Below are positions 48,004 through 60,600 of a stretch of 64,000 bases of DNA, in pieces. The stretch is from positions 11,630,913 through 11,694,912 of the forward strand of contig JAJEKV010000024.1 of NCBI GenBank assembly GCA_021234155.1. The letters run 5' to 3'. The notes under the pieces were generated by a model, which worked only from the letters and a program-made list of their open reading frames with translations, was not told the DNA's origin and did not search any database. Within the stretch, counting starts at the first letter, position 1; every line of letters begins with the position of its first letter. Origin of the DNA: Isoetes taiwanensis (taxonomy: Eukaryota > Streptophyta > Lycopodiopsida > Isoetales > Isoetaceae). The position numbers were made by a program, and so were the translations under genes.

Positions 48004-50944
48004 TTAAAAGAAGCGATATCCATTCCCTACATTTATTCTATCTGTATAAGCACTTCCATGTGCTACTGATAAAGGATCATTGCTTCTGCTCAGAACATGA
48101 GCAGCAGGATTGATGCGGCCCATGGGATCATTATAAAGTGCATATTGTTGTGGCTGAAAACATGCTTTATCCGTATTTTCAATATAAGATGCTTGATTGT
48201 GATGTTGCCATCTTGACAATCCAGTATCAGGATATCCATGTGAAATCCTTGGTCCTGCTTCTAGATTATGCATTGCTTTCTGCATTGGCTGCTCTGAAGC
48301 CTGGTTTGGAACTGGTCCAAGTGATTCCAAGATCTGTTGCTTTGCCAACCGAAGGGCATGCAAAATATCTTCAGGACTATCCCCAGAGCACTTTGCTAGT
48401 TGCCAAGAATCCTTCGCCTTCTCTATTAGTGGTTCTACCCTTGGCACAAACCTGTCATCCATTAGAGGCGGCCTGTTCATATATCTTTTATCCAGATCAG
48501 GCAATGTATCAAATGTATGTCTTGGGTATGCAGTTTCCCTCATCCCAGCCAAAGCAGAATGCGGAAATGCACCACTACCAAAATTATGTTGGTAAGCGCT
48601 GTTTTGGATAGCCATTGAGTCCCTTCTCATGCTCCTTTGGTAATCCATGTATAAGTTTGTATGCTGGTCCAGCCAAACCTCATTATCAACATCTTGGTTC
48701 GGATAAAATGAAGGCAGCTCATCTCTATGCTGTGAATGTGGCAGATGTGAAAGACCGCTTGCATCTAACCTGTGCATGTATGGCTCAGGTTCTGAAGTTC
48801 CAAGGCCCTTAGATCCATAACCTTGCTCCATTCTTATTCCATCCATGTGCATCTTGTTCAAGTGAGTTGCTCTGCTCGTTGATGTGCAGTGAAAATTATG
48901 ACTACCCATGTGCATCGGCTGGCGTTCTGCATAGCTCCCTGCAAAATGCTTCTCAGGTCCATTTGTTTCTGAAGATATATGCTGTGGAGTGATGTCTAAC
49001 TTGTTGAGAATGCCAGTTATTTGCTTGGTTTGGAATTCTGGGAAATCACAATTATGGACTTCTGATACATCAGGCTTGTCTTCTTTCCCTTTACCATTCT
49101 CACTTTCAAGCATAGTTCCTTTGTAATCTGATCCTTTGACAGTAGCATACACCTCCCCACGTGTTATGTTTTCTCCTAGATGAAGACCAACTGTCTCTGC
49201 AGTAAACTGCCTCGCTCGCAGCTCTGTCTTTGGATTCAATTCAGGCGTAGGCATGCACAAGGTCTGTGAAACTTGAGGTAAGGACTCTCTGCTCAAAAAA
49301 TAAAATGCATGTGTGCTTCCAGGCTCCAGAGTGTTAAGGACAGGCTCTTCTTGTACAGGAACTTCTGTCATTTTTACATTTCCAGTTGCTTGTTGGGATA
49401 TGGCATCAGATCGACTCTGAGGAGCTATATCTTGTCCTTGAGAACTGCCAGGGTCTAGAGGTTCTTGTGGAAATTCTGGGTCCTGTATAGGAAGTACACA
49501 TATAAGCTAAAGGACAGGAAAAATGATAATCATAAATCAAGATTGAATGTACCTCAGCTCGCATTTTGAATGATCTTGCATGATACTGCTTCTCCCATAA
49601 GGTCTGGGCCTTCTCTTCAGACACAAATCGATTTTCAAGAGCTTTCATGTAATCACTTTGAGTTTTATCCATTTGCTTGTCATCCTTCTCAAGGATTTGC
49701 TGATTGCCAGCAGGATCAGGTTCCGGGTGCCCTTCCCTGGAGATGCTGTCATTTTCTTCAGTTGACCTAACATCAACACTGGTCTCGCAAGACTTTGTGG
49801 TCTCAAACATGTCAACCACCTGACTCACCCAACCTGAGAATTCTGATTTGCCTTCTTGATTTCGTAAATCTGTCAAGGCTGCCATATTTTCCAATACTTG
49901 GTTCCATGTACCATTAACATGCTCTTCAGCAGCAATGCTACAACCAACCATGATAAAGTATTAGCATTAACCAGTCAAAAAGGAGGAAAAGTATGTTGGA
50001 AAAATACCTTGTCTGTTTCTTCTTGAATGTACGGCATGACCGCCCAAGCTTCTTAAAAGAACCTGATCCTGAATCTGACCTTGGAGAACAGGAAGGTGAC
50101 TGTATTGATTCAGCTGATTTTGAGGCACTGTTATCCCCAGGATCAGCAGATGCTGGCACTTCCCAACGACTATTTTCCTTACCATCATAGATTTTATCAT
50201 CATCAGAATCAGAAGCTTGATTCTGCGAGGTTAGATTCTCCTTTGCCTTCTCTCCCAACTGTTCATTAAGAATATTTTCTCTCATTGCAGAAGAAGAATT
50301 GTTAAGCAGAGAAGAATTCCCAAGACTTTCCTCTGCTACCTTGGCCTCTAAGCCCTGGTCAGCAAGTGAATTTTGAAGGAAAACGCTTAGCTCACCACAT
50401 TCTAGATCGTGGCCTGCAGCTTGAAGCTTTGCTAAGGCATCTTTAATAGCTTTTTCAGCTTGCTTCCTCCTAGCAACTTGGGTTTCTAGAGCTTGTTCAA
50501 GTTCCAATACCTAAAAATAATTCTAGTTTGTTAAATCGTTTAGCGGGTTTCCAACTTGTTCATATGGCAGGTTACAAGTTTCTTACCTTTTTAGTCAGTT
50601 GCTGAACCCGCTCTTTGGCACCCTTTGATACAGACCTTTCTGAAAGCAACCTTGCTCTTAGGAATTCGATTGTCATGGCTGTAGAGTCTTGGCCTTGTGC
50701 TATCTTCCTGTACAAGATAGGATATAACCAGAAACTTCAGATCTAAATGGAGGAAAAAATTGTCATAAGGATATAACCTGTCTGTGCCTGCAGAACACAA
50801 ATTTGTTGCTTGCTCTGCCATGTCTTGGGATGTTGCCAGAGGGCTCTCCTTTTGAGGTCCACGCTGCGAGGATAGTTCTTTGCCATGGTGAACTTCTGCA
50901 CTGTCTGCTGAGCCTGCACCCGTTGGTTCTTGATCAGCTGACAT
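48004..50944 (-). CDS. Plant coiled-coil protein, 884 aa, 5 coding exons
   Basis: Minus strand. Coding exons: 50944-50778, 50707-50587, 50510-50008, 49937-49553 and 49482-48004. All introns are GT-AG with consistent phases, giving 2655 nt. The ATG at 50944-50942 is the first in its exon, which has an acceptor just upstream (CCATACAG), so there is a 5' UTR intron or a further upstream coding exon. Order: a disordered N-terminus; then DSTAMTIEFLRARLLSERSV in a coiled coil that continues through ELEQALETQVARRKQAEKAI; an acidic/Ser-rich linker (QASDSDDDKIYDG, SPRSDSGSGSF); a middle helical part (SGWVSQVVDMFE, EEKAQTLWEKQYHARSFKMR); and a long Met/His/Gln/Ser-rich C-terminal half with EDILHALRLAKQQILESLG. 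The FLRARLLSERS-type block is typical of a plant-specific coiled-coil family of unknown function. Intact, so likely a real host gene. Confidence 0.8.
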
Positions 50945-52889
50945 CCTATGTCCGTCTGTATGGAGAGAATGGAATATCATTTAGGACAAGAAGAATTAAG
51001 GCGGATGATTATATTACACGGTTTGAAGGGACTCATTCTATTGAAATATGAAGGACAGATTCATTTTCTATAAAGGGCGTTTGGACCTGCGTTACGAGTT
51101 TTTCCCATGACCTACATTGTAAGAAACAGCAGATCCAGGTGCGAAGGTTGATATATGCTACTAAACTATGTGATGCAGACCAAGCAGAGCCCTGATCAAC
51201 AACGGAAATTTTACCTTTTCATTCCAAGCCAGAGTATGACCGAATCTAAAAGCACTTCAGTCGAGAAACTCAGCTATGGCATTCTTGAACCCGTTTCTAG
51301 TCTAATACTTGAAAACTGTAGAAAGATGCCCCTCAATCTTGCTTCCATTTCCTGTGTTCTATACCCAATGCATTCAGCAATTCATAACATGCCCAAAGAT
51401 CTGAAACGCCAGATTGCAAATTTGTTTCTCACGAAAACCATCCGGATAAAATATAAAAGGCAACCCCGAAAGAAGAAAGGGAAAGACTTCATCAAAGCGC
51501 TTCAGAGGATCTGCACATGTGGGCGCACTGTCTTGCCAATAAAAAAAAAAGAACAAAAAAACTGCAGCTTCAAAAAACACGTCTGTGAAGCCCCTTCTGC
51601 AAGGTGTAATGGTTTCCAACTTAAAAACGACCTGACTGCCCAGTAAAACGCTGTGTCAGGATCTGGCACCACACAATGGCAAAAAAAGATGGAGGATTTT
51701 TAGTAAGTCGTACACCTCAAAACCATCCATTTCAAGGAGATCGGATTTAAAGCCAAGCCAACAAAAAATTAGCTGGTCCAACTAAATAGTTATAAACCAA
51801 AGGCGACCAACATAAGCTCAAATCATTCAAAAGTAAAGGCTGCGGTCAAGAAGACAGATCCGGTCGTTGTGGGCTGTACAGGAAGATCAAAGTGATGTTT
51901 CTTGTAGATGCTTTGGAATAGGCAATAGACCCATCCCATCCTTTCTACCTAACGCCATGTTCCTCATTTTGGTGATGCTGCTACATTGGAACTGTATATC
52001 TAAGCATTTAATTTCCCCAAAAGCTTCAAAGGTAGATCGTTGAATTGTTGCATCTACAAATGAAAGAGCCCATCCATCATCAAGTATTCATGTGGCATGA
52101 TGCACATAAATTTAGTCTTAAGCTTGAGGGACCCAAACAAACATAGACGTGTTGCCAATTATGTAGGCCATTATGCTCCTTTTCTTGGTCAAATTTTGAA
52201 TTCTTTAACATCTAATGTTTACTTTTACTTTGTCCGTTATCCAAAGTCCGTTGCTAAAAGATGTTGTTATTGTCTTGTGGTGTGATAACCAAGCACTTAT
52301 TGTGAACCTTTTGTTTGGACATATTCATGTTACTTTTATAGTAGGTCCACTTGGGCATCTAATCAATTCTCTTGTACATCAGCCATTTTATTAGCTAATA
52401 ACGTAAGTTTTAATTTAGTATGTCAAATACGAACAATGCAGGAACCACATAGGAAGCATTCCTGGTAGAGGGCGTTCGAACATCAAAAGCGTCTTGGAAG
52501 AGTTTCTCACTGGAATGAAGGAACCTGCCCTTCCTTGTTTCAAGGAAAACAAATTCTAATGAGAAACCTGCGTCGGGGTTCTTTGTAGACTATGTAGACT
52601 AGGCTATATTTTTCTTCATTTGCATTTTCTCAACTAATATTGTTTTTTCTAGTTTTTAGCTCATGCAACATCCATTTTCTAGCTTTTTGGAACACCATGG
52701 GACGACACACTGTAAGCACTCACGCTCTATTTGAATGGATCCTCTTAAGCAAGACCACATCTTGAAACCTTAAGCCATTAAGCAAGTCATGGTAACTGCT
52801 ATGGATTTTGGCAGATATGGGGCAGGCTAGTTCAGCCTATGGTAGATTAAGAAGTTTGGTTTTCTACTTTGACTGGGTTGGTCTACGGA
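50945..52889. other. Upstream region of the coiled-coil gene
   Basis: Expected promoter and 5' UTR of the minus-strand gene (about 50945-51700). A plus-strand open frame of 163 codons at 51155-51646 has no recognisable domain and lies opposite this leader, so I do not call it a gene. Beyond about 51700 nothing is recognised. Confidence 0.4.
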
Positions 52890-53950
52890 GAATAGCATAG
52901 AGTTTTTATCGTCTATGGAGACCAATTGGTCTATAGGACCCAAAAAGAGAGCGTAATAGACTTATTACTGCCCAGGTTAAAAAATCCCCGCCTCGAAAGG
53001 TTTTTGAGGGGAAAATCGTGGCAGTAATAAGAGTGATGTCAAACTATACAAATATACATATCAAGTAAAACACATACCAGTCCAGCAAGTATCCGGACAT
53101 ATAGTTGGTCCCCCATATACATGACATCCTGAAGGTATGATCCCAGCATCCGAACTGAAGCTGTGTTCAATATCACGTGTAGGGGCTGGCCAAGCCTGAC
53201 CAAGTCAACATAGCGTGCCCGGATTTGATCATACGCCGGACAGCCCTGTAGGGCATGGCATTCATCCTCAACGGCTCCCATTTGGCAGCATCGACAGAGA
53301 TGTTCTGCCGTAACTCCCCACTTCATCTCCTTGTCATGCATCCATGCGAATCGCGGCAATGATCGTTTTATACACGAGTAGTGTTGCGGCCCCGTTCCAA
53401 TGTGGGGTTTAAGTGGCACTGGTAATGTATTGTCTTGACCTGTTCAAGAGTGCTGGCATCCCAGAGCTTGTTGAAAAAGCAAGCATCAAGGTACTGCCTC
53501 AAGCTGTGGCTATCTTCCTCTGTTTGCACTTGTATGCACCTATGCTTCTACGCATTCCATCTGGCGACCCTGAGCTCGCTTTTTTTTCCAACAGGCCTTG
53601 AGGTGTTGTGGCCCCATTGCCACGATATAAGCCAGACTAGGGGGAAATGATCATCATCATAGTGACCACTTTTTGAAAATAGACGATGTGTTGATCCAGG
53701 ACTGTCGTCTGAAGGGGTTAGAAACCTGTCTCCCCTGCAACAAGATCTGATATGGGACTATGGACTTCACCCTTAGTGCACGAATGAAGAAGGTTTTCTG
53801 TACCTGCTCCAAGTTATTCCAGGTAGTAGTGATAAGCCTTCGGCAAGGGGCTTAGACAAATGTACGGCTGAGAAATCGCTCTCCAAAAACCCACGAATAG
53901 AGAAATCGGAGCTGCTGCCGTTTGTCAACCTGTACCTGCAACCCTTGACT
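52890..53950 (-). pseudogene. LINE 3' end with stem-loop, copy 1
   Basis: Minus strand. The C-terminal Cys/His domain of a LINE ORF2 is readable at 53419-53039 (RCCQMGAVEDECHALQGCPA then YDQIRARYVDL), preceded in another frame by STLEQVKTIHYQCHLNPTL. Downstream, the 3' UTR forms a 12-bp perfect stem, CTTATTACTGCC (52961-52972) with GGCAGTAATAAG (53020-53031), and then the block GGTCTATAGGACCC. The same 3' architecture occurs at 55559-55680. 5'-truncated and frameshifted. Confidence 0.75.
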
Positions 53951-54099
53951 AGAACAAATGTGAAAAAATAAACCCCCCAAAGTGAAGGGGCTGATCATGC
54001 GTGCCACGCGATCAAAAAGACATCCTCAAATAGAGGGGCTGGTCGTGTGTGCCACACCACAAATACATTAAACAATAAATTAAGGGGGGGGGGAGCTAA

Positions 54100-54745
<646 letters not shown>

Positions 54746-55515
54746 TAGGAAGAATCTGGTATTACATGAGTAATGAGACAATGACCCTTACATTACCTGG
54801 CTTATAAGTACCTCAATGCCATAAATGTTTACAATTTATAAACGTTTATGGAGTCATCACACGCAAGAGAATAGGAAAGAGTGAACGCATATTAGGGTGT
54901 ACTATTTTTGGAACCTGCCAAAGTACCAACAGTAGATACTTCAGAACTGAGTACTTTCTTCTTTTTCTCTTTATCAAAACTAATTCAAAAAAAGGGGGGA
55001 GGGGGATGTGTGTGTCAAGGACATGTTAATATCAAAAGTTAAGATAAGGGGTGCACCACTTTTGAAACCCTCAAAAATACCTACGCTGGATACTTCTAAA
55101 ACTAGTACTTTTTATTTTTCTTTTCCATCAAAACCAATCAAAAACTTTCAAAATAAAAGTTAATAACATGTCAACATGTAGTGTTAAGAGGACAACAATA
55201 CTATTAGAGAATAAATTGAATGAAAGCTCTTTAACTTATTGTTTATTGAGACATTCATGCAATTTTCAGTATCAAATGCTGGGTACTTTTCTGGGTAGTT
55301 TTGCAGCCTCCTAAAAGTACTTTAGATGGTATATTCTAGCATGCTTTCATTCATAAAGACAATACTATCAGAGAGCAAAATAAATACATCAATTGTAAAG
55401 CTCATTGTTTTATTGTGACAACATCCGATGTTGGCTACTTTCATGGTTCCTAAATGATACTTTTTAAGGCACATCCTAACATACTTTTACTTGAAAATAT
55501 AATTGATATATTGTT
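54746..55515. other. No gene seen
   Basis: AT-rich sequence with loosely repeated phrases such as GGTGCACCACTTTTGAAACC, TACTTCTRRAACTRAGTAC and AACATGTCAACATG. No coding signal. Confidence 0.45.
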
Positions 55516-56050
55516 TAGAATTGAATAGAATAGAATAGAATATGATTTTATCGTCCACGGAGACCAACTGGCCTATGGGACCCAAGTACAAAGAGAGAGC
55601 AGCAGGCGTATTACTACCAGGATTAAAAAACCCCCGCCCAGAAGGGTTTTCGGGGGAAAAACCTTAGTAGCAATAAGGATGCTGACATACCGCATGCGCT
55701 TATATACATAATCACAAGTACAAAGTGAGGTTAATGTCGGACGGGGGGGGCATAACCGAGTCCGCGTATCCATTACCTCCTCGGAGGTACGATCCCAACA
55801 AGCCTCAGAGGCCGTGTGCTCAAGAGCTCATGCAAGGCCCGATGGGGCACAACTAACCGAGCATCTGGAGCCCGGATATGCTCGTGACACGGACAGCCCG
55901 AGGGCGGACTTTCATCCTCAATGGCCTGTTGGCGATTGCATTGGCCGGACTCGCCCTCACGCTGCGGCTCCCGAATCCATCTCCCTGTCTCAATGCGGAG
56001 GTGGTGTGCACCTGTGCGAATGGAAGCAATCACCCTGCGCTTCATTAAGT
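55516..56050 (-). pseudogene. LINE 3' end with stem-loop and TATTC tail, copy 2
   Basis: Minus strand. ORF2 C-terminal domain at 56045-55773: RRVIASIRTGAHHLRIETGR followed by CNRQQAIEDESPPSGCPCHE and HIRAPDARL, the same Cys/His module as copy 1. Then comes the stem-loop region (TTACTAC at 55611 against GTAGCAATAA at 55667, with CCCCCG/CGGGGG inside) and the block CCACGGAGACCAACTGGCC. The element ends in TATTC pentamers (seen as AGAATAGAAT on the plus strand at 55521-55541). Confidence 0.8.
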
Positions 56051-57487
56051 AATTGGAAAAATGTTTGCTTATGTGAGCCTTTGCCTATATGAACCATGAA
56101 GACTATCTTTCTTCATATGCCTTTGGAAGATTGAAATGAGAACTCCAACAAGCTATGAGCATGTGTTATATGAGCTATGGGAATTAGTCCTCCATGTGCA
56201 TTTGCAAGATCTGAATTTTTAAAAACGAAGCATTCTTCTTAGAAATCTGATGGAGAGACCGTAGAATATGTAATATGGCAAGCCATGATAAATTGGAAAT
56301 AAGCTATGGAAAACACGGGGAATATACCAATTTTGGTGTAAATGAACCATCTAGCAAGGGCAATCCTCAAAATTGGGTTGTTTCTTAGAAAAGGGCCATG
56401 CTGTAGTTATATGGACCCGTTTTAATAGTATTGTAATTCTTTGGACATCCCTTTACTATATTTAAAAATATGCTATACTTCCTCCATTTGTTACATAAAT
56501 AGGTGCATTTATTTTATTCCTACTACCCACTTCGATGCTACTAGTTAGATGCATCCAAGGCATGTTTGGATGTGATTTAAGAATAAGGAAGGAAATTAAG
56601 GTACAAATTTCAAAGCTGGCCCTTTTTTGGAATGAACCACCATCTTGATTCGCATAAAATATGGTGTTAGCTTATTGTCCTTCAGCAATCACATCATTCA
56701 CAAAACTTTTAGTAGATAATATATGCTTGTATTACAGTATGCTATTCTTGGGTTTAGTAGATAATATATGTTTGTAGGGATATATTTCTATTATGATACA
56801 AGGTCCTTGTTATTTAGAAATTGTATGAGGTCGACGGTTGTCTATTCGAGTGCAAAGTTGTTGTGGTCTAAAATGCTTCTACATTTGGCATAGGATATTT
56901 CTATCCTCGTCAATGATCCCAATGATAGGATTCTGACCAACACATCATAGAGTTGACTGTGCAATCAAAATGATTGTTTCTGCCTCTGCCCCTTATATAT
57001 ATTTGAAGCCCAGGTTCGCATTCAATGTAAGGTGATTGGGGGCAAGACTCAACAATTACAGAACTAAGCAATGTTAGAGTGATGCGCGCTGCCAGATGGC
57101 ATGACGTGAAAATTACTTCTTCTTCTTTAGAATATGTAGGTGCGAAATTGAAGCACTTTTGGATTGAATTATGTTCAAAAGGCAACGAAATCAATGCGAT
57201 GTTTGTTGGACTGTGATGCCATATGGCGGTATCACAATTGATGCTAGAATCAAGGCAACCAAGGTATTAATAATTATAAGCCGATTTATATTTTTTGAGA
57301 TTCTACAAACAATATGGTGATAAAGAAGCAATAATGTGAAGAAGTAAAAATTCAGATGATAAATTTTTCCCTTCAAGATACCAAGCTTTCTTTGATGTGA
57401 TGTATGTATCTTCCTCTTTATTTATATAGATCTAAGACTTTGCTTTCCTTTGAAGCAACAAACTTTGTTAAAATTCTATTGTAGGGA
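56051..57487. other. No gene seen
   Basis: AT-rich, short open frames only. A repeated phrase TTTAGTAGATAATATATG occurs at about 56708 and 56755. Nothing else recognised. Confidence 0.45.
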
Positions 57488-57545
57488 TTTAAACCCTTGA
57501 CTTCCTATCACCAAGCCAAATCCTTTACCAACATGGTAAGCATTC
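57488..57545 (-). other. tRNA-like end of repeated element, copy 2
   Basis: On the minus strand, ATGTTGGTAAAGGATTTGG followed by GGGTTTAAATCCC gives A- and B-box-like motifs, the diverged counterpart of 41008-41075. Confidence 0.4.
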
Positions 57546-59024
57546 TTTCAATGAGCATAATAGTTTCTTGTTCTACTTAATCTTCATAAGTCTATTTTCT
57601 ATTTAAAATAGAAGACTCCAGCCTGGCATTTGTCTTTCCCTAAACCAACATTATGGTAGCAATAAATCCGCCGGACATATACAACCATGGCAAGGTGAGA
57701 AGATGCTAAGGTTTCCTATTGCCATCGGGAAATGGTTCCCATGGTATGACGAACCCTTGAGGTCCACCATCAGACGCCCACGTGGATCTAGAATATCTGG
57801 AGGTCTTCTGTTACTATTTTTTTCCCTTATAAGATGACTCATGTTTGATGCTAAGAGGCAATAGCTAGGCGTAGGCCTAAAAGCCGACTCATAACCATGT
57901 TCTAGGACTTTGATAATGAGAGATGGAAGGAAACTCCTCTGAGCGAGATGGCAACTTCTAAGTTCGATTCTAATCCAATACCATCTTTGATATTCATTGA
58001 GTGACGGCAATCATGTAGAGTTATTGAAATTTTTCCCTTGCAGATGTTTTGGTAGCGATTTTTTTTCACCCCCACCATGACATAATCTTCATTAAATTCA
58101 TGTGCTTTAAATTATACAGTATTCAACTCCATATATTGGGGTTAAGTAGATGATCAAACCGACATCCATATCTAATCTCCGTACTGTTTATGCCTTAACT
58201 CGTCTTACTTTTCAGGGAGGGGATTTTTCTAAGGCCCAACCAACTAAAACTGATGAACAAGACGGGAACTCGGAGACTCATCCACATTATTCAAAATTCT
58301 CCAAATAAACTTAGAAATCATCACCTTGCTCTACAAAAGAAAATTGATCATCCCAAGGCCGCCAAAATGCTTTGGCGACATGCACTTTTCCCAACTGACC
58401 TTGACAGCAACACCCTCCTCTGTCCCCCCCCCCAAATGAAGTTCCTGACATCTAAAGGCGTGTGTAAATTAGGCACAGAACAAGCTAAGGATGAATTCAC
58501 GCTTTCTCCCATCATAGAGGCACACAATATATTCATGCGAGTATGACACCTAGACTATGTTGAGTTCACCTCATCATCTTCCTCAGGAATATTTCTCCAA
58601 ACTCCTTTTGAAAAACTAATGTGACATGACTGAGTTGCACTCTGTGACTTGATGTGATATGTCAAACACCAAGAATTTAAAAGGACAAAGAAAATAAGGA
58701 AATAAATAAACTTGATAATAGACTAACTTATCCAGAAGTGGTATGATATGGCAGGTTACGGTGCTTGAAAACTCTCGAGAGCATACCAAGATGGACCAAC
58801 TTTTTGTAGATGATCTGCTGTAATCATTGTTATTCAATCATGCCGACCAGAACAATCTCCGCACCAACATGGAGAGAATTGGCCAGCATAACTCTCCCTT
58901 GAAAGAATTGGCAGTTCTATTCCTTGTTTACATAGCTCAAGAACCCTTCTCTTCCTCGTAGATGCAGATAATCCAGCCAAGGGATCACTTTGGAGCTGAT
59001 CAAAAATAGAAAGAAGGCATAGAT

Positions 59025-60600
59025 TCAATAGAGGAAGGCGGCCCTATCATTCAGAAATGAAGAAATAGAATAATTCAAAAATTTTAAAACATTATACCCT
59101 GTAACGCAAGGGCCAGTTGTAACGCATTTCAATATCTCTCTTACGATAAGTTGTACCTTTGACTGTGGAGCCAATATGAACGAAGCCATATATACATGGG
59201 TGCTACTTAAAACTGACTTAGCCACAACGATTCGTCCTGCCATGGAAAGCTTTGCTGTGGACCACCAGAAAAGGTGGTTTTCCAAGCCCTTAATCGCTGC
59301 CTCCCATGCATCTCCTGATGAGATATGAACACCTACAGGGATACCAAGAAGTTTGGTTGCTTTACCATGGGGAAGGATCTTCCATGGATAGGCAGTTACA
59401 CATGGTGGAACTGGAGAGTCCAATGCCCATAGTGTTGTGCACTTCTGCCAACCCACAAAAATACCAGATGCCAGGGAAAAAGAATCCAACAAGGAATCAG
59501 GGTGAATGCCCTTGTGAGTCAGTTTAGGCCGGGTGTGAGCCCTCTCTGCCCTTGTTGTGGCCTTCATCGTGAGACTGTGGAGCATTGTCTGGTTTTATGC
59601 CCTCACTTGCAGGCTGCCTGGGATTGGGTTAGGGCTCTGTTTCAGGTGAGATTGACTAGCCAGTAGTTGCTGCTTCATGTGTATCCTGGTGCTTGGCCGC
59701 TCTTGCGGCAGCAAGCCTTGCATCTGTGCGTGGCTTGGTTGGTGTGGCTGATTTGGAAGCGGCGGCGGTTGTGGATCTTTCAGGGGATTCAGCAGCCTGC
59801 AGCCTCTCTGATTCCTCGACTCAGGTACAAGCTATTTCAAAGCTTTCTGGTGTTTCCGGGATTAGTAGAGCGGAAGTTTGCCATTTGGCGGGACTTCTTA
59901 GGTGTTGTAGATGGTGATGGTCGGTTTGTACAGCAGTAGAGTTGCAGTTTTTCTATGAGTTTGTTGTGGAGTGTCGAGGTATCGCTGTCTCTTTGGGGCA
60001 GTTCTCTTTCCTCCTCACTTGCTTTGTAACATTACCATTCTTTTAATATATTGATGACACAGTTCTTCAAAAAAAAAAAAAGAATCCAACAAGGAAACGA
60101 CATTCTGCAAATTTTGCTCATCTGCTCTTAGAAAAAGGAAAGTGTCATCCGCATATTGATTATCTATCTCCTGTGATCCATTGTTCATAAGAAGTCCATG
60201 CAAGATTCCCTCTTGTGCAGCAAGAGAGAAGACCTGGGCAAGGACCTCTACCACAACTGTAAATAACAATGGAGCTAATGGGCAGCCCTGACGGATGCCA
60301 CGACCCACCTGAAAGAATGCTGAGGGTTCCCCTTGGAAGAGAATAGAAGAGCGAGCAGAATAATGAAGCCTCATGACATTAGCTGTGAATTGTGCACCAA
60401 AACCAAAGCGTAAGAGACATTTCTCTAAGAAGGCCCAGTCGACACTGTCATACGCATTTGCAAAGTCCAGCTTCAAATATACAATTTCATGGCCCTGAAG
60501 TCGAGCTCAGTAAATACCTTCATAGGCAGCAGCTACATTGTTTAATATGCATCGTCGTGGCAGAAACCCTGATTGTGTAGAGGATATGACAGTGATTATA
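59025..60600 (-). pseudogene. LINE ORF2 reverse transcriptase, split by an insertion
   Basis: Minus strand. Reading from about 60600: NQGFLPRRCILNNV, an in-frame TGA, then KLDFANAYDSVDWAFLEKCL, GIRQGCPLAPLLF, and the catalytic block QYADDTFLFL. The frame is interrupted at 60080-59497 by another LINE and resumes with SLLDSFSLASGIFVGWQKC-like sequence, KLLGIPVGVHISSGDAWEAA and STAKLSMAGRIVVAKSVLSS (thumb region), then fades near 59100. Typical plant L1-like reverse transcriptase, truncated at both ends. Confidence 0.9.
59497..60080 (+). mobile_element. 5'-truncated L1-type LINE with poly(A) tail
   Basis: Flanked by a 16-bp target duplication AGAATCCAACAAGGAA (59481-59496 and 60081-60096) and ending in a poly(A) run. 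It encodes the end of ORF2: a zinc-binding module CPCCGLHRETVEHCLVLCP, then WDWVRALFQ, and after a TAG, LCVAWLVWLIWKRRRLWIFQ to the terminal TAG near 59939. The long duplication and poly(A) are classic for target-primed reverse transcription. It is on the strand opposite to the LINE it interrupts. Confidence 0.95.

Noticed and set aside
48138-48812. Plus-strand open frames opposite the last exon of the coiled-coil gene
   Set aside because: Shadows of the coding strand, with no family features.
51155-51646. Plus-strand open frame of 163 aa
   Set aside because: No domain, poor codon texture at the end (poly-Lys from an A-run), and it lies opposite the leader of the coiled-coil gene.
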